Source: Rhodoferax sp. (GTDB taxonomy: Bacteria; Pseudomonadota; Gammaproteobacteria; Burkholderiales; Burkholderiaceae_C). From it: 64,000 bases of DNA. Below are positions 61,858 through 64,000 of the stretch, piece by piece; position 1 is the first letter of the stretch; every line of letters begins with the position of its first letter. The DNA is taken from positions 124,001 to 188,000 of the forward strand of contig JARLJI010000116.1 in assembly GCA_031291295.1 (NCBI GenBank), given 5' to 3'. The position numbers and the translations under genes are program-made. The notes below the pieces were generated by a model. It searched no databases, was not told where the DNA came from, and was given only the letters and a program-made list of their open reading frames with translations.

Positions 61858-62460
61858 TTACTTTTTGGCCCGGAGCACGGCGGCGCGTACCAGTGGCAGC
61901 CGGTCGTTGCCAAAATACATGTCATCGCCGACAAAAATGGTGGGCGAGCCAAAGCCGCCGCGCTGGATCAACTTATCGGTATTGGCCTTGAGTTGTTCCT
62001 TCACCGCAGGCTGCGCAATGCCGGCAAAAAAATCGTCGGCCTTCACACCTACCTGTGCGCAAATTTGCGTCAGCACGGCGTCTTGAGAGATGTCCTGATC
62101 GCGCTGCCAGTAGGCTTCAAACACGGCTGTGGCGAACGGGACCAGCTTGTCCTGCGGTGCGAGCCAGAGGCAGCCACGCATGGCTTTCACGCTGTTGACC
62201 GGAAACACCGTGGGCGGCATCATGATCGTCAAGCCGGCTGCGCGCGCCCAGTCCTGCAGGTCCTTGAGCATGTAGTCGCGCTTGGACGGCACCGGGTTGT
62301 CGCGCTGGGCGTAGACGCTCGGGTTGACGCTGTTGAATACACCTCCGACGAGGATCGGCCGCCAGCGGATGGAAACCTCCAGTTCCCGGGCGAGCGGCTG
62401 GATGTTGTGGAACGCGAGGTACGTCCAGGGGCTGGAGCAGTCAAAGAAAAAGTCGATCAT
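61858..62460 (-). CDS. 2-hydroxychromene-2-carboxylate isomerase-like (DsbA/GST-kappa fold)
   Basis: 200 residues from ATG 62460. Thioredoxin-like fold with N-terminal DFFFDCSSPWTYLAFHNI, where the Ser after Cys/Ser contacts glutathione, and C-terminal GGFGSPTIFVGDDMYFGNDRL, hallmarks of HCCA isomerases (NahD). They act in naphthalene-type breakdown, but many homologues have other roles. Gap to the next minus-strand gene is 31 bases, so it is likely co-transcribed with the GST at 62492. Confidence 0.88.
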   Translation of the reverse strand: MIDFFFDCSSPWTYLAFHNIQPLARELEVSIRWRPILVGGVFNSVNPSVYAQRDNPVPSKRDYMLKDLQDWARAAGLTIMMPPTVFPVNSVKAMRGCLWLAPQDKLVPFATAVFEAYWQRDQDISQDAVLTQICAQVGVKADDFFAGIAQPAVKEQLKANTDKLIQRGGFGSPTIFVGDDMYFGNDRLPLVRAAVLRAKK

Positions 62461-62491
62461 GAGCGAGTTTCCGGGTGGGTTTGCCAGGGTT

Positions 62492-63211
62492 TCAAACGAG
62501 CTTGTGCGCGCCATCGCGCACGCTTTGCGCGGTCTGCCCGAACAGCGCCTTGCGCGCTTCCTCGGTCAAGGCCGGCGCCCGCAAGTCCTTGCCCAGATCG
62601 AGGCCGCGCTTGACGGCCGGACGCTGGAACAGCGCGTCGTACCAACGCTGGATATTCGGAAAATCTTCCAGCGCGACTTGCTGCGCCTTGTGCGTGCGCA
62701 CCCACGGAAAGATCGCCATGTCGGCAATCGAGTAGGCCGCACCCGCCACAAAGGCGCCCGTGCGTGCCAGCTGCGCGTCGAGCACGCCGTACAGGCGGTT
62801 CACCTCGTTGCCGTAGCGCTCGATCGCATAGGGGATTTTCTCGGGCGCGTACATCAGGAAATGGCCGTTTTGCCCGGCCATCGGGCCCAGGCCCCCCATT
62901 TGCCACATGAGCCACTGCATAACTTCAAAGCGACCGCGCAGGTCGGCGGGCAGGTAGCGGCCCGTCTTTTCGGCCAGGTAGATCAGGATGGCGCCGCTCT
63001 CGAACACCGCCACCGGCGCGCCGCCACCCGCAGGTACATGGTCCACGATGGCCGGCATGCGGTTGTTCGGGCTGATGCTCAGAAACTCCGGCGTGAACTG
63101 TTCGCCCTTGCCGATGTTGACCGGGACCAGCCGGTAGGGCAGCGCGCATTCCTCCAGCATGATGGAAATTTTCCAGCCATTCGGGGTGGGCCAATAGTGC
63201 AGGTCGATCAT
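62492..63211 (-). CDS. yfcG: glutathione S-transferase, nu-class disulfide-bond oxidoreductase (YfcG-like)
   Basis: 239 residues starting MIDLHYWPTPNGWKISIMLE, with GKGEQFTPEFLSISPNNRMP and FESGAILIYLAEKTG, then WQMGGLGPMAGQN, all matching E. coli YfcG. YfcG has disulfide reductase and peroxide-related activity with glutathione. It is somewhat longer at the C-terminus than E. coli YfcG. Same strand as the HCCA isomerase-like gene below it. Confidence 0.9.
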   Translation of the reverse strand: MIDLHYWPTPNGWKISIMLEECALPYRLVPVNIGKGEQFTPEFLSISPNNRMPAIVDHVPAGGGAPVAVFESGAILIYLAEKTGRYLPADLRGRFEVMQWLMWQMGGLGPMAGQNGHFLMYAPEKIPYAIERYGNEVNRLYGVLDAQLARTGAFVAGAAYSIADMAIFPWVRTHKAQQVALEDFPNIQRWYDALFQRPAVKRGLDLGKDLRAPALTEEARKALFGQTAQSVRDGAHKLV

Positions 63212-63220
63212 CCAGGTTCC

Positions 63221-64000
63221 TCAGGGTGCATCTTGCAGCGTGAGCGACGGCGCCGTCATCACGCGCATGGTGCTCTGCAAACCATCCAGAAGGTGGTTGG
63301 CGAAGTAGCTGCTTTGGGTGTCGGGCTCCAGCGCCGCCAGCGCCAGGCTGCCCAGCGGCTGATTGACCGGAACGTAGTAGCTGCCGCGCGGTGCATCGAC
63401 CACCCCGCGCACCAGGTCAACGACGACTTTGGTGACCGGTGGACTGTCGGCAATGGTGCCGCGCACGTCCTGTCGTGCGCCGGTGGACCGGGCCGTTTCC
63501 TGATAGCTCTCGCCCAGGACGGAGCCGGGTTCGGTGATCTGCATGACTGGAACGCCCAGCAAGCGCAAGCGGTCCACCGCCACGGTCGACGCGGCTGACA
63601 GCAGGTAGCCGCAGGGTCGCATGCGGCTTTTCAGGGCGCGCAATTGCAGGGCCGAGTTCCAGTCGACCGTGATCGTGCGATCCAGCCCGGTCTGGGGGTC
63701 GAGCATGACCAGGTCGTGCCGTGTGGGCGTGGGTGCCGCCTCGATCACCGCCTCTTCATTGCAGGCCTTGGCGCTGACCTCGCGTTCCACATACGAGCGC
63801 AGTTGCAACAGGTCGTTGGCACGACGCGCCGTGCTGTTCAGCACGCTGGTGATGGCGGTCACGTCGGTGTGCACCCGGCGCTGGATGTGCAGCCGGCCGA
63901 TGCCGACGCCGCGGGTTTCGATCAGCAGGCTGACGGCGTTTTCCAGTCCCCCGACATTACGCTCCGTGTCCGGCTGGGTGCCGCCCATCGAAACGAGCTT
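63221..64000 (-). CDS. M14-family zinc carboxypeptidase, C-terminal part (runs off window)
   Basis: The minus strand is open from the window edge to 63221, over 255 residues. Near the edge it has NAVSLLIETRGVGIGRLHIQ, with the catalytic-type Glu of M14 peptidases in LIETRG, followed by QRRVHTDVTAITSVLNS. The rest is a C-terminal domain ending LTLQDAP. The zinc-ligand part and start lie beyond 64000. Substrate class not visible. Confidence 0.75.
   Translation of the reverse strand, partial: KLVSMGGTQPDTERNVGGLENAVSLLIETRGVGIGRLHIQRRVHTDVTAITSVLNSTARRANDLLQLRSYVEREVSAKACNEEAVIEAAPTPTRHDLVMLDPQTGLDRTITVDWNSALQLRALKSRMRPCGYLLSAASTVAVDRLRLLGVPVMQITEPGSVLGESYQETARSTGARQDVRGTIADSPPVTKVVVDLVRGVVDAPRGSYYVPVNQPLGSLALAALEPDTQSSYFANHLLDGLQSTMRVMTAPSLTLQDAP

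Overview
The window is high-GC, densely coded DNA from a betaproteobacterium of the order Burkholderiales, most likely a Comamonadaceae (Polaromonas/Rhodoferax/Variovorax-like). This rests on protein family content and gene order: thrS-infC-rpmI-rplT-pheS-pheT-ihfA-merR-tRNA-Pro, an Omp32-type porin, Bug/TctC binding proteins, MHS-type MFS transporters, a class I PHA operon, and a short hairpin repeat (GCTAT..ATAGC plus a GGGCT..GGCC arm) scattered even inside genes. No 16S or other species-level marker is present, so the genus is inference.

Layout. 1-3100: EamA transporter (cut by the window edge), a gamma-glutamylcyclotransferase-like gene, isocitrate lyase and rlpA. 3148-11430: the conserved translation block, with a leader before thrS that reads as a classical ribosome-mediated attenuator (16-codon Thr-containing peptide plus terminator), infC starting at ATC, a hairpin-rich infC-rpmI spacer, and a tRNA-Pro(GGG). 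11499-20112: phospholipase D lipoprotein, a hydrolase remnant, a DUF1254 protein, a polyglutamine YXWGXW protein and the glcDEF glycolate oxidase operon. 20354-25000: a hemerythrin, an sdhCD-sdhB set with no sdhA, a universal stress/SagB-like fusion, and an aldo/keto reductase with a duplicated 3' fragment.

25460-45260 is the main accessory region. Fourteen tightly packed co-directional genes (MFS, SDR, cupin, hydrolase, IclR, second SDR, TPP enzyme, aspartate dehydrogenase-like, aldehyde dehydrogenase, VOC ring-cleavage-type protein, TctC binding protein, NicC-like FAD monooxygenase, a tiny recombinase-like HTH protein, Rieske oxygenase and its reductase) are followed by a porin, an AraC regulator and a two-subunit molybdenum hydroxylase. 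I read this as an uncharacterised catabolic pathway, probably for an N-heteroaromatic or hydroxylated aromatic acid: uptake, hydroxylation, ring opening, then an aminoacid -> 2-oxoacid -> aldehyde -> acid cassette. The substrate is not determinable from sequence alone.

45680-49664: remains of a gentisate-type locus (NUDIX, fumarylpyruvate hydrolase-like, a wrecked gentisate dioxygenase, FAD oxidoreductase, divergent MarR). 49689-54657: TetR-controlled shikimate/quinate catabolism (transporter, shikimate dehydrogenase, QuiC-type dehydratase) leading to protocatechuate. 54826-60302: MaiA-type GST, YfiH/PgeF and the phaC-phaA-phaB operon, with phaA carrying a one-base frameshift. 60476-64000: DctA, a 2-hydroxychromene-2-carboxylate isomerase-like protein, a YfcG-type GST and the C-terminal part of an M14 peptidase running off the window.
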